Shown here: positions 14,101-26,681 of the stretch, in pieces
Layout of the letters: every line of letters starts with the position of its first letter
Position numbering within the stretch: the first letter of the stretch is position 1
Source: Acridotheres tristis
Lineage: Eukaryota > Chordata > Aves > Passeriformes > Sturnidae
Assembly: GCA_037013685.1 (NCBI GenBank)
Contig: CM072899.1
Span: 6,180,479-6,244,478 of the forward strand
DNA: 64,000 nt
Direction: 5' to 3'
Notes under the pieces: model-generated
Database searches by the model: none
Told to the model about the DNA's origin: nothing
The model's input: only the letters and a program-made list of their open reading frames with translations
Program-made: the position numbers and the translations under genes

Positions 14101-15527
14101 ATGACAATCTAAAGAAAGGGCTATATCAAACAACCTGATGATTGCTCTGCATTTTCTGATGAGCATACACTGAAATAGAGATGGGGGGGTCTTTAATGAG
14201 GCTTAATTGTCATTTGGTTTAGTGAGAATTTCTGCAAAGTTCTAAAAGAGTTGGGACTGTTTTAAAAATGTTTAGAAATAATTCAAGTACGAACAACAGT
14301 CCTCAGAGAAGAGAATTTCAATGGCAGCTTCCTAACATGACAAACCCAATTTTCGGTCAAATGTTGTCCTCTGAATGTCCAGCAATCTTTGCACATTTTC
14401 CGAGGTAATTAACACAAAATCCTAGGGATGATGTTGGACTCCACTGTTTGCAAATGAATTAAAAGAGTTTTTTAAGGATGAGGAAGAAGCCTAAAGTTTA
14501 GTCTGAACTATTTTGCATATGTTGGCCTCTGAGTTAATAAATTCAAGTTGGGAAAAGATTAAATTTCATTAACAAAGACATAACTAATCTGAGTTTGAAA
14601 AGTTCCAGTGCAACATCCTAACTTTAAGGTTTAAGGTCTGAAATGCAGAGCAGATACCCTGCTTTTATAGGCAAATTCATTTCCCTTCCAGATTTAGACT
14701 CAGGGTGATTTACAGTCTGGTCTTGAAGGTGCTTAGCACAGGCCTAAGCAAAGTCTGTAAGCTGGAAATGAGCACTGCTGAGCCCTACAGCTCTGTAAAA
14801 GCAGTAAAAGAGAGAGGTATAAAATAAAGCTTTTTTCTTTTTTTCTGAGAAAGAGAAATAAATGGTGGAATAAAATACTTCTGTTGATTAATATTTCACT
14901 TTGAAATGGATTAGGAAGAAACTGTGAATTATGTATTTTGATTCAATCCACTGCTGCTTAAAATATAATCTTGGTACAATTTGCAGTTAACATGTGCATT
15001 TAAATTTTGCCTTTTAGGTTTTCCAGAACCCAAACTTAATTGCATCCATGTACATGTAAATTCTATGTCTCAGTGTTGCATGTTTGGGTATAGACCCTTA
15101 AATGTTTAACCATTTTTGTAGCTTATTTATAAATTTAATCTTTCTTAAGTTTCTCAGGCTGCTTTAGATTTTCAGTGAGGTGCCACACTACCCTCCAACC
15201 ACACAACCAGTGTCAACCAGGCAAAATCAGCAGCATTCCTGACCTTGGAGTTTGCAAGTGAAGTTCTTTGTATGTTGAAAGCATCAGCAGGAGCTGGTGG
15301 GGCAGAGCTCTCAAGCAAATAGACCTTCACTTTAGGCACAAGTGCACCAGGAGTGAGTAAATCTGCCTCAGCTCAGACAGGCAGGATCTGCAGGAAATAG
15401 TATTATCTCCATTTTACTAAAGCTGAAGGAGATTAACTGTACATGAGAAGTCTGAGGCAGAACTGACTGTCAGATCTAGATGTCCTGGTTCATTTATCCA
15501 GTTCCTCCAGCAACAATTATCCTCTGG
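5150..15527. other. Intronic sequence with minor palindromes and GC-richer patches
   Basis: I recognise no gene here. It contains short perfect inverted repeats (CACTTGAT/ATCAAGTG at 5568-5585; TTATCTAC/GTAGATAA near 7540-7560), a 22-bp tandem duplication at 12500-12543 (listed separately), and locally GC-richer patches at about 12180-12420 and 13170-13640 where both strands stay open for 60-115 codons. Those open frames overlap on opposite strands and match nothing I know, so they are treated as composition effects. The rest appears to be ordinary AT-leaning intron. Confidence 0.5.
12500..12543. repeat. 22-bp exact tandem duplication (2 copies)
   Basis: A 22-bp AT-rich unit built around TGAATAATATTAAACAAT occurs twice head-to-tail, at 12500-12521 and 12522-12543, with no mismatch. 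Identity between the copies implies a recent slippage or duplication event. It is one of four similar duplications in the window. Confidence 0.95.
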
Positions 15528-15532
15528 TAAGG
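15528..15532. repeat. Target-site duplication, left copy (TAAGG)
   Basis: The five bases TAAGG immediately precede the LTR's TG terminus and are repeated exactly at 16122-16126 after its CA terminus. A 5-bp duplication fits integrase-mediated insertion of an endogenous retrovirus, such as the ERVL class. Confidence 0.85.
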
Positions 15533-16121
15533 TGTGTTGGTTTTGCAGGGCTCTGCTCCCAGGCTGGAGCAGCCTGTCCTTGGAGGGCTGCACCCCGTGG
15601 AATGCTGACCCCCAGCACAGCAGTTTTGGGAGGACTGTGTGCCCGTGGGAGGGGCTCACATTGCAGCAGGTGTGGTCGGACTGTCTGCCCCTGAGACTGG
15701 ACCCACGCTGGAGAAGTTCATGGAGAATTGTGTCCCGTGGGAGGGACCCCATGGGCTCACAGGGCTCCTCTCCCTGGGCAGTGGAAGAAAATCTCAGTGA
15801 TGAACTGACCAGAACCCCCAAGCTCTGTCTCCCTGTGCTGTCAGTGGGAAGGAGGGAGGGACTGGGGGAAGAAAAGGTGTTTTAAGGGCTTATGTTACTT
15901 CTCATTATCCTCCTCTGATTCTGTTAGTAATCAGTTTACCTTGTGCCCTAATTATTGCAAAACAAACTGTTTTGCCCTTGGAGTGTTTTCTCCTGGTCCT
16001 TATCTCCACTCATGAACCCTTCATTAATATTGTTTTCTCTCCTCTGCCCAGCTGTGGCAGGGGAGGGTGAGTGAGAGGCTTTCATGGGTGCCTGGCATTG
16101 GGTCAGTGTCAAACCATGACA
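15533..16121 (+). mobile_element. Solo LTR of an endogenous retrovirus (589 bp)
   Basis: The element begins TGTGTTGGTTTTGCAGGG and ends AAACCATGACA, giving the TG...CA termini of an LTR, and it is bracketed by TAAGG on both sides. Inside it has a 5' GC-rich part with degenerate internal repeats (CCCGTGGGAGGG-type motifs near 15641 and 15737), a stretch running from GATGAACTGACCAGAACCCCC to a CTCATTATCCTCCTCTGATT segment, and a 3' part with CTGCCCAGCTGTGGCAGGGG. I recognise this as an LTR layout common in bird, especially passerine, genomes, but I do not assert a family name. No internal gag, pol or env sequence is present, so it is a solo LTR left by recombination between the two LTRs of a provirus. 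The open frames at 15417-15885 lie over or beside this element and are not genes. Confidence 0.88.
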
Positions 16122-16126
16122 TAAGG
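16122..16126. repeat. Target-site duplication, right copy (TAAGG)
   Basis: This is the exact partner of 15528-15532. Its match shows that the solo LTR boundaries are intact and that no flanking rearrangement followed insertion. Confidence 0.85.
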
Positions 16127-19100
16127 CAAAAGAATAGAGGACTTCATCCCACTGGCATCAAGACATCATCTTTCTTTTGGAAAATCTATTTATTATCCTC
16201 AGTGATCAATAACGACAGTTTAAAAATCTTCAGGTTTAAAATAAGCTTAAATGAACTACTAAAGTTCTTTGTATTAGAAAGTTACTGCCAGAAGTCATTG
16301 TGTTCAATACCTGTCAGCAGAAAATGGGTGGGTATTGTAATGTGCAATTCAGTGGCAGGTGTAATCACCAGTGCCAAAATGTCTCTTCTTGAAAGCATTT
16401 AAGTCTTGTGTATCGTTTGGTTTTCCACTAATATAACTTGCCTTTCCAAATTCCAAGGGTGCACAGATGCAGAATCAGCCATTGTTTTGTCTTATTCGAA
16501 GATTTTTAAATTTTATTTAGTGTAATTCATTTAATTTTATTGATTTTTCACTAGACAAAATAGGAATTGTGGGTAGCAGAAGCAACCCACTGAAACACCT
16601 CCTTTCCTCATCTGCAACCTGTTTACAGGAGTAAACAGGGAAGTGGGTGTGTTTCTGGTTGATTACAACCACTGCAATTCACTGCTGAATGCACACGCTC
16701 ATTAAAAGAAAAATGTTACTCGAGAAACTATACAGCAGATGAGAAGCTAAGCAAGACTGAGGTGAAAGGACTGAACAAACTACTTCAAATGAAGATGGGC
16801 AGTTTCTTTGTGACTGGAACCCATTACTCAGAGTGGGGATCTGTTGATTCATAAATCTTGACAAATGTGCTCATGGTTCCAATGTAATTAGAAGCTCCTA
16901 AATTGAAAAGAGCTGCTACCTAAATGCTGAGCAACATCTTTGAATGTTCAAGCTGAGGAAACTTCAGACAGTTGGAGTTACTGTGTTTTAGGTTAAAAAA
17001 GAAATAGTAATTGGTTTCAATAAGGACCATAAGAAAAAGGACAGACACTGAGATCTGAAGCCTGGAAGACTATAAAATTCATCTGATTTTACTTAGTTTC
17101 TAATTTTGAAGCTCAGAATTTTCCAGTCTGTTTCCAGGGGCTCTTTTTTCCAGTAATCCAATTTTCAAATGTGTTGAACATCCTGCAGCTCCTATTGGTT
17201 TCTCTGAGAGCCACAGCTCTGAAAAAGCTATAATATTTTGTTAGAGAAAGATGAGATCTAAACAGGAGAGAACAGAGACTGCAGTGATCTGGAGAGAAAG
17301 GCTGTGGCGTATAAGAAGTATTGTACTTTTTTTTTTTTTTTTGGTGAGAGGCAGGCAATTTGATTTGGATAAAGAACACTCACATTTTGCTGTGTAAAAC
17401 CAAAAAGCCCGATGAAAGCACTGGTAGCACACTGGACAACATCAAAATTTAGACCTGAATAGAGCCAGGAAGGGGGTGGAAGTTTGAAATCGGTGAGCTG
17501 CAGAAGATTCACTCGTAAAAGTAGAAGTACCTTTCACTTCATACTTTGGCACATAATATCCTCCTTGCTGGCACTAAGGATATGGAGACATTTTTCTATC
17601 AAATGGTTTCTGACAGTTCAATTGCCAAAAATACTCAAGTGGCAGAATGCAACTGCAATTACTAACAGTGTGCTTGCCCCAGAGTCTGTAAATTCTCTCA
17701 TGAAAGCCTAAAAAGCCCATTCACGTTGTCTAGAAATAGCAGCAATAACCATGGTAATAAGTTCTTTTCTTTGTTGCTGTGGTTCAATTCTTTTCATGGG
17801 TAGGCTGCAAAAAAGCCACTTGATTTTTCTGTAGCTGCCTCTATTGTAAGGAGATGTTTCTGCTCTGCAGCAACAACAGTGCTACTGAAAGCTCTGCAGC
17901 AGCTTCGTTTCCAGGTTCAGAAATTTAGCTAAGGAGAAGAAATGTAGGTCCCGTTTGAGGAAGGGTTGAGCCCAGTTTTGTGTTTGGGCTGTGATCTGGA
18001 AGAGATGCTGAGGGGTGGCAGCATGGCCAAGACTCAGGATATTTGTAGGGATTTGAGTTCTTCCAAAGCCACCAAAGCGATTAGTGCATGTCCCATCACT
18101 CCTCTACCATCTCTTACCACCCTGAAGCAAAACCTATTGGCTTTTACCCTCCTGGAGGAGTTTGTCTGCATGCTCAGAGGTATTCCTTCATTATTCCCCT
18201 GAGCTGTAGTGCAGTCCACATGGAGAATGCAGGATTTGGAGATTCTTTCCATCTTAGAGTAGTTTTACTCAGGTTAACGGGGCCAAACCTGCTGTGGTCC
18301 TGTAAAAATTACTCCTGGGCAGGTTTCTGCAGGGAGTGCTCCTGACTGTAATTAGGTTTATTAAGATGTGGGATACACTTTATGGGACATATCATGAATG
18401 ACTGGGGTACAGGAGGAGAATAAGAAGCAGTTGTGTGAGTTGTCTGTGCCAAGTTGCTCACATATGTGAGGGTTTGCAGCATTATGGCTCTAAATCCAGT
18501 ACTTAGAGCCTGCTCTTGAGTCACACGGACAGTCAGCTTTGATGCTTGTTAGAAGCAAAGGAGCATGAATATAGACTTACTCTCTCTGTTATTAAAGATT
18601 ATTTTATCCTATAAGATTGTTGTCATGGTATGATGCTTGAACAATTTACAAATGTAGCTTCAGAATATAAATGCCTTTGCTTCTGTAAGCTCTCCAAATC
18701 AGAAGCATTGAAGTTTTCAGCAGCTATTTATCAGAGCACTTGGAATGATACAAGCTTTTGTTCATTTAGCTTGAATTTCTAGGACATTCCAAGAGATAAA
18801 TACTGAAAATGGCTGTCATTGAACACACTCTGAATTTATTTAAAAAAACTTACTAACTTAAAGTGTTGTGAAGTGTCTCAAGAACTGTTGTGGGCAGGAA
18901 AAGGGAAACCCCCACAACAACGTTTAGTTTGTAAATACTGTTATATTGGAGTTTATCTCTGAGCTTGGCACTGTGTCTGTGAAGGTTTTGGGTGCTGGGG
19001 CCAGCTGGTACAGAATGACCCACATCCATACCATTAAAAGTCTCTTAACCTGCAAAATATTCCCATAGGACTGGAAACTGTGCCAGCTCTCAAACTGTGC

Positions 19101-20505
19101 CTGGGAGTACGTGAGAAAATTATAGTTGGCACAGGCCAAAATTGTGCCAGGGATGCTTTTGACAGCTTAATAGATGGGTAGTCATGGCCCAGGGCACAGG
19201 AGCATCCCTGGGCACTGCTGTGCTCTGAGTTTGGGCACAGCTGCAGTTGCAGGTACAGCTGCTAAATCAACTTTTTGGAGCTTTTCAGGCAGCGTGTAAA
19301 TAGAGTTGATTTGTTGCAGAGGGTGTCCCTGAATGACAAAGCTGCTTTTGCTTAAAGGAAGGTTTCATGTCACACTTTGAAGAATATTAGTGTTATTTTT
19401 TCCCCTGTAACTTTCAAATCTGCCAGCAGCAGAATCAGATACGAGTATCCTGTAACATCAGGCTTTAGTTCTTCACAACAGTGAAAATCATTACATGGAC
19501 AAAGGGATATTTCTGTGAGTCTTGAGTTTGTTTAGTAAACAGATATTACCCATAGATCACTGGGCAACAACAATGTTCTCTGTCAGTTAAACTACAGCCA
19601 AGTGTTGTGTGATGTCTGCTCTTATTTTCTCCTTCATGCACTTCACCTCTTTCACTCGACCAGTACTTAGAGTCCAGCCTTGTTTCCTTTCACATGAGAG
19701 CCTCAGGGTAGGGAGACCACAGAAAGGTTTGGAAAATTTTTAAGGCAAGTCGTTAGCGTAGTTGTTAGAGATATTTCTGTACTTGCCATGTAAATGACTT
19801 AACATTTCATGAATGCAAAGTAAATCAGTTCCCTCGTGTTGCTTGGGTTTAATAATTTTTGATTCTTGGTTAGCATATTTCATAGCTGAAGCCTGAATTT
19901 ATTTTGCATTTGTCAATGATGCAACAGTCGTCTCATTATGTAGGATGAAGAATTATGTGTGTGGAATTTGGGCTGAGCTTTAAGCTTCTAGGAGAGCAAG
20001 AAGCTATTAAGACATCCTGAGACTGCTCATAATACAGTGTCCTATATTGGGCTCTCTGACAGAGCCCTGCTAATTTATCTCTGTTCTAGCAGATGACAGC
20101 TCTGCTCTTCTTGTCCCAGGCTTCTCCAGAAGCAGCAGAATATTATTTATTTTGCAAGTATATAAAGTAATAGTTTTTTTCTTAGTCTTCCTAGCCATGG
20201 TTGTACAGATTTTGCTGCTAGGGTTTAATTTAATTTGAATTGAAGATCAGTACCAAATATCAGAAAGTGTGTGTCTCATAGCAAAACCCAGGGGTGAAGC
20301 TAAATGGAAACAATTTAAAATAACTCATATTGTAGTTAGTCCAACGACTTGCATGTCGCTCTAATCTTGGTTTCCCAGGAACTCATTTTTTTGTCTTATT
20401 TCAGGGTGCAGAAGTGCAAATCTTTCAGAAGCAGATCTTCTGGATTATGCATCTGCCACATTAAAGCCTTTGCATTTTTTAGGGTATACTATGATTTGCT
20501 TCTTT

Positions 20506-20553
20506 TACAAATTTTCATCACTTGATATGTACAAATTTTCATCACTTGATATG
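20506..20553. repeat. 24-bp exact tandem duplication (2 copies) with adjacent inverted motif
   Basis: The 24-bp unit beginning TACAAATTTTCATCACTT lies at 20506-20529 and again at 20530-20553 with no difference. A few bases downstream, GTGATGAAAAATTT is nearly the reverse complement of AAATTTTCATCAC within the unit, so either copy could fold against it. Confidence 0.95.
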
Positions 20554-21180
20554 ATTATTGTGATGAAAAATTTTGAATTTGAGATCCAGAAAACTGCTGA
20601 ACAAAATATTGCCAATACATTCAGCTTGAAAGATTATTCTGTTTATTCGCGGTCTGTGATTCTTTTGTGAAATGAACATCTAAACAAAACTAATTATGAA
20701 ATGCAGGCTGAAGATCCCTGATCACTTGTTTAAGATGAAATCTTTACCAGGGAAGGAAAAAGTAACTTTCCATTACTGACTAAGAATACCAATGTTCTCC
20801 TCAGCATCTTAATTTCACCCAACCTGCAGTTCAAAATGTTGCATTCAGCAGGTAGAATTTGTAGCATTATTACATTTGAGGTCCTTATTCCAAGTGGCTT
20901 TAGCAGAATTTAAGTTGGCTTCACAGGAAGTTTATATGTATTAAAACGAAAATTAAAAGATTTTTAGATAATAATGATTATAATGAAAAAGTATTGCCAA
21001 GAAGCTATCAAAGAGATCAAATGTACTTAGGAGTGGCATGAAAAGAATATTAAATAGAATAGCAGTGAATGTACAATGGCAGCCTAGATTCAAGCTGCGG
21101 TGCTTTTGCTGTTGTAAATGAATGCCACTGCCATAAACCTTTATACTCTAACCTGCTTACCCAGAAAATAAAAATATATA

Positions 21181-21204
21181 TTTTACCTTTTGGAAAAGGT
21201 AAAA
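21181..21204. repeat. Perfect 11-bp inverted repeat around a GG centre
   Basis: TTTTACCTTTT is followed by GG and then AAAAGGTAAAA, so the arms pair over 11 bp with a two-base centre. No larger stem extends beyond it, which argues against a microRNA precursor. It is most likely a chance or slippage-derived palindrome in AT-rich DNA. Confidence 0.9.
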
Positions 21205-21773
21205 AAGCTTTTGGAAAAACAGTGGTTCTTCTCTTGCAACTGGTAATGAATTGGAATGGCAACCAAATCATTTCCAGCTGTGCTTCAGTAGGACAAATCC
21301 CCTTGCCTACAATAAAGAGAATGAAATGTGGAAAACTGAGCATTTGCCCTCCAGAAACTGACAGTTACAGGAAAAAATTGGTGCACGTTTTATTGAAGGT
21401 TGTAACAAGTAAAAAAGTCCTTGAGGTGGTTGAACTGTGAATCAATATCTTCAAAGAGTCTGGATCTGTCTTGGCGTGTTGTTACTCTGAGAACTGCCTG
21501 AATTTATTCTTGCAAAGTGGGGGATGGATGGCTTTTCTTTAAAAATGCCATGCATTTCTGGTAGCTTGTGTTCAGATAACATGGGGCTACACAATCAGTT
21601 GGGTTAGCAGCAGCAGAGCAATGCCAGGGTGTTAAATATGCCTTCTTGATAACTGTTAAAATATTTTAGGTGACCAAAGCAGGCAGCTGAACCACCTAGA
21701 ACTTCTTGTCTGTGTGCTAGGAAAGATAAATGGGAAGAAAAATTGACTTTGCAATAGCTTTTAGTTGTCATAA

Positions 21774-22338
21774 TCATAGAATATTCTGAGCTGGAAGGGT
21801 CATTGAGTCCAGGATCAGGATCATTGAGTCAAATTTCTGGCCAGGTACAGGACATCCCAAGAGTCAAACCATGTGCTATCCAAACTCTTCTTGAACTCAG
21901 ACAGGCTTGGTGCTGTGACCACTTCCCTGGGGAGCCTCTTCCAGTGCCCAAACACCTTCTGGGTAAAAAACCTTTTCCTGACACACAACCTAAACATCTC
22001 TTACTCAGCTTCATGCCATTTCCTTGAGTCCTGTCAGTGGTCACAAGAGTAAAGAGATCCTCTGCTGCCCCTTGGGAGGATGTTGAAGACCACAGTGAGG
22101 TCCCCCATCAGTCTCCTCTTCTCCAAGCTGAAATAACCAAGTGCCCTCAGTTGCCCCTCCAGACCCTTCACCATCCCTGTGACCCTCCTTTGGATGCTCT
22201 CTGATAGCTAAATGTCTTTTTTTTTGTATTGTGGTGCCCAGAACTACCCCCTGGACTTGAAGTGAGGGCGCACCAGTGCACAGCAGGGCAGGACAATCCC
22301 CTGGTGATCCTGATGCCTCCAGGACACGGTGCACACAT
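21774..22338 (-). mobile_element. CR1 LINE fragment in antisense orientation (about 565 bp)
   Basis: The left edge reads AATCATAGAATATTCTGAG, the reverse complement of a CR1 3' terminus. The sequence then follows the reverse complement of the CR1 3' region: CTTGGTGCTGTGACCACTTC, GGGAGCCTCTTCCAGTGCCC, CTTTTCCTGACACACAACCT, AGTCTCCTCTTCTCCAAGCT, CCAGACCCTTCACCATC and GTGGTGCCCAGAACTACCCC, ending near GATGCCTCCAGGACACGG. The element therefore lies on the minus strand, with its 5' end truncated at about 22338. It spans the C-terminal reverse-transcriptase region and 3' UTR, but the frame is broken. The minus-strand open frame at 22041-22496 is only partly inside the element and is not a gene. The target-site boundary was not resolvable. 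Confidence 0.93.
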
Positions 22339-25300
22339 GGGAAATCATAAAGTAACACTTTCAAGTTCATGCCATAGCACCAATTCCCTGCTGCTCTACA
22401 CTGAGTGGTTTCATAGCTGCCCTTTGTATTCAATTTCTTCCAAATGAGCTTCATTTGTTGACAGATTTGGAGATTTTTCTTGGTTGCCTTGCACATTTCA
22501 ATATGCAGTTCTTGTCTTTGGTCTTGAAATAATTTACAGCATAACGAATTATTATAGTGCTGTGTGATAAAACCACACTGAGAGGATGGAATCTAAATGG
22601 AAGGATGTGTTCACAAACTGGTTTAGAACTGCTCTGTGCCATCACTGAGTGCTCTCTGTGACCACTGCTGGCCCTGGTGCTCTCTGCAATGGCTCTTCCC
22701 CAGCCCAGAGTGTAAGAGCACTTGGGTCAGGCAGTCCAGTGGGTTGTTTTCTCCTCCTCCCCTGTCTGCATGCATTCCATATGTCCTTCTGAATCAATTT
22801 TTTTCATGTGTGAAACAAGGAGTGCTTCCCTGCCCTGCATGTAAGAATACATTGCTTTAATGCCCACAGTGTACATTTCAGATATGACTGCCTAACAGGT
22901 TATAACCACAGTATGTGTTCAGTTGTGCACACCATATATATTAAAAAAATGGGTGCTTACATAGTGATGTTATGAGGCTTTTTTGATCGTTGAAGTAACA
23001 GATGTGGCTCAAATCCTGCAATCTGTAAAAAAGTTTCGAACTTGTGTTAGCAATTTTCTGTGTCCCTTTCATTAGGGGTATATTTACTGCAGCTAATAAG
23101 CAACTCAAGATGCTCTCAGATCCTGAGTAAGTTACAATGAAGAAGATACAAACTTTTTAGCCTTTTTAACCACCCACTCCAACATTAAGACTGGAATACA
23201 TTCTGCCTTTTTGCTCAGACCGTTTACATGGTCTGCTGTTTTATGTTTATTTTCTCCAGACTTTTTTGCTTTCTCTTCATTGTTTTATTAGATGGTTCTA
23301 CTTTAAATTGCCTTTAATTTCAGAGATGCTATTCAGCACGAAAGCTGCAATCCTCAAATCGTGCTCTCTTCATAGCAAAACTGATGGGAAATTATTTTAT
23401 TCTGCACTTTACATATGGTAATAACAGTAACTCTTGACATTTGCTCTTTGTGATTATTTTAGGGGCTGAACAGCAAAGCAAACAGGCATTTGGGGGCCTG
23501 GTACTGGCCTCTAATGGAACCATTAAACTGCTTGTGCACTGTCACATGAGGATGGACAGCTGGGGTTATTTGGGTTTCCCAAGATCCTTCTTATTTCTGA
23601 GATGTCTGATTATATTTTGGAGAAGATAGAACAGATACAAATCTGTACCCAAAATAAGTTTCTAATCTGAAGAAGAAAATTGTGTAACTGTGTATGTATA
23701 TCATGAATAATCTGTATATTTGTATTGTGGATATTTCTACTGGCATCTTATGAGGCTCAGGGTGCTTGGTACTGCAGGAATCAAGTTGGAAGATGGCTGA
23801 TAGTTCATTGAACTTCTCATCTGAGCAGACAGGAAGGTTGGGTAAAGAAAAGAATGGCACAATAACTTAGAAGTAGGGTAGCATAATTAGGGGCATTTAA
23901 AAAAGGTCTCTTTTAGGAAAAAAAGGGGGAGAGAAGAAGGAGCAAAAAGTAGTTAGGGAAAAAGTATCTTTTCCATTTAAAGATTATCTGTCCTCATCAT
24001 CATGTACTTATATCTCTCTCACACCTTCTGTCATTTACTTCTCTTGTCACTGGGTACTTAAACAGCACAAATTACTTTTTTTTTCTGAGTTGTAGACCTT
24101 TATATCATGCATTAGCAAGGAGAAATCAGCATTTGGAACATACCAGGGAAAGGAAACACATAAGAACAGCAATCACTCACTTGGAAGTCTGGAGCTTTCT
24201 AAAAAGCAGCAGGCTCTGAACTCCTGACAAAACTCACTGTAGTTAAGGAGTTTATCCATCAGTGCTTCTTGCCATTTAAACTGAATAAAAAGTACCTTGT
24301 CTTCCTAAAACCCCATCCATTCAGTTTTATATTTCTGAAATAATTTCTCAATGAAATTATGGAGGTGATGACAAGCCATGCTTTTTTCATCTTTTCTATA
24401 TTCAGTACTCCCTTAACACTGTGACACGTACAATATTTGAAGTTGCAAAAAAAAAAAAAAAATCCTGTCATATTTAATTGAGACTCCATTGTGAAATCAG
24501 GAATTTGCTTAATATCAAGCCTGCAGCTTTGGTTAGGTGAAGGACTTGAAAGAGGAAAGCATTGGGTACAATTTCCATTTTCAGGGCACACAATCCTCCA
24601 AATGACTTTTGATGTGAGCTGAAGGGTGAGTTTATTTGCACTGAACTATTTCAGTCATTTCTAATGATTTGCCAGCAAGGAAAAGGCAAGGTGGAGCTGG
24701 CCAGCTTTATAGAGTTTTAAGCTGTAAAATGCAAAAGAGGAGAAAATCCATTGTGAGGAATTACGAGGAAAAAGTTGTAGAAGACACCATCCAGAGACAT
24801 TTGATTTCCTAGTGCTGACAACCACAGCAGGCTGCTGTCTTCAGTGCAGGCAGCTTACACTGGTGCTCTGGCTTATGCAGACAACTCCTGTGACATTAAT
24901 AAATTCCTGGAATAGCTGATGGAAGAACTGAACTGAAACCTGTCAGGTATCTTCTCCTGGCTTCTTCTTGAGAACCTGCAGTCCTCTTTCACATTTTATG
25001 CTCTGTACCAAGGGACCAAAACACGATCCCAAATAAATGAGTTTATCATTTTGTGTATGTTTGCATATGTGCATTTAACATTCCCAGATTAGTTCTTTTT
25101 ATCAGCCAAGTCAACCTTCTCTTGATACTTGCAATTCTTTCTATTGTATGAGCTGTAATGCTTGCAGTATTGAAAATGTTTTTCTTAAAGCAATCTGGCT
25201 GAAGCAAAAGGTGAATTCTTATTGAAACAGGCTGTTGAAGGGATGCAGAAGTGTTCAAAAGCTTCTATTGCATGTATACTGCTGGGCCCAGGAAGAATCC

Positions 25301-26571
25301 CTAATCCAATTGTTTTCTCTTCATAAGAGGACAGCAACAATTTATTGTGCTGCTTATGAAAACTGAAATGTTTCAGAAAAAGATTTTATGTGTGTGCAGA
25401 TATATATAGAGAGGAAAAAGTCAGATGGGTTGAGAAGTTTGCAGGTTGTTTAGCTTGCACTTACTTGCCCTGGTAACAAAGCTGGTGAGGACAGGTGCTT
25501 TGCAGGTTGCAGTGGTGCTCTGCTTCATGTACTTCTATAAAAAGTATTCAAGCACAGAATTATTCATGGCTTCTGGACAGTAAAGCTGCTCAAATCCTTT
25601 CAAAATTAAACCTAGTGGTCAAAATACCAATGTCTTCACCAGCTCACTGAATTTCGAATAAAAATACAAGTACTTTCTTTTGCTTTGGCTTGTATATATT
25701 TATGTCTAGTGTATCGTAACAATAGTAACTTTAACTGGTTTTTGTTGGCAAAGCAATGTGACTTTCCTTAAATATGGTTTTAAATATGATAAAATATCAT
25801 ATTTCATAGACAAGCAGTGATGCTTGGCAACATTGATGTGCAGCGCTCAGTTTTGTTCAGAGGACTTATTTCTACTCTGTATCTTTCACTTAGGTATGCA
25901 TATAAGCAGTCCTTTTGTGTGCCTTATTTCTCAATTAAATTCTACAAAATTGCTTTGCTATTTTGCCTGGAAAGATAAAGACATTCTCCAGCAGAAAAAT
26001 CTTAATTCAAATTATAAGATACATATTTCTGTCTTTCTTTTCAGTAATGTCTTATTCGTTTTTCTTCATGTTAATGAGTTCCTTAGATCTACCTTTTGAT
26101 GGAAAATCTTAATGTAAAGAGAGAAATGTTGTTATAAGAACACTGCAGTAATTGTAGCCCTGGTGTCCTGGACTTGCTTCTCCCCTTCACATTTTGACTC
26201 TGTATCAATAGGTCACTGTTGTATTTGCATTTCTACTCTCTATTCACTCTGTACAAATGAATTGTCATAGCCATGAATGTTCAGCATAAATAGCTTATCA
26301 TTTCGTTAAACTCTGCTTTATAGCTGTTATTCTGGAGTGTCTGTGCTCTTCAACCCTTCTGTTCAGTAGGCACTAATCTGCTAGACAGTGTGGTTTGATC
26401 AATTATCAGATATGTTTTGCTCTTGATTTACCTCAGCTTAGCTACATTCTCAGTTGAATTTTATTGGCTGTTAATTCCATCCTCTCTCCTCTTTTTTTTT
26501 TTTCTTTCTTTCTTAATTTATTTTTAGATGGATATTTTTGAGTGGCCTTATTCTTTGGTTATAGCAAGTAG
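22339..26571. other. Intronic sequence, nothing recognised
   Basis: This is AT-leaning sequence with a 16-base A run at 24447-24462 and a 10-bp inverted repeat at 25782-25804 (AAATATGATA, AAA loop, TATCATATTT). No gene, RNA or further mobile element was recognised. Confidence 0.5.
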
Positions 26572-26681
26572 TGCATATACACATATATGCAGTATATATC
26601 TCATATATATCACACATATATAGATATATACACATATATATATCTATATATATATATATACACACATATATATCAATATAC
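26572..26681. repeat. AT/CATATA microsatellite-like tract
   Basis: About 110 bp consist almost only of alternating purine-pyrimidine steps: runs of TATATA interrupted by CACATA, ATCTATA and TATCA. The tract is self-complementary and could extrude as a cruciform or melt easily. Length polymorphism would be expected. The open frame at 26644-26829 that enters it is a by-product. Confidence 0.93.

Larger units (their letters stand above)
16127..21773. other. Intronic sequence, nothing recognised
   Basis: This is AT-leaning single-copy DNA. It contains a 16-base T run at 17327-17342, a 24-bp tandem duplication at 20506-20553 and a near-perfect palindrome at 21181-21204 (the latter two listed separately). 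No frame is long or conserved-looking enough to call as coding. Confidence 0.5.

Noticed and set aside
15532..15885. 117-residue open frame and its minus-strand partner
   Set aside because: Both lie over the solo LTR or its edge and reflect its GC-rich internal repeats. No retroviral gene is present.
21181..21204. MicroRNA precursor at the 11-bp palindrome
   Set aside because: The stem is too short, the loop is two bases, and there is no extended pairing outside the arms.
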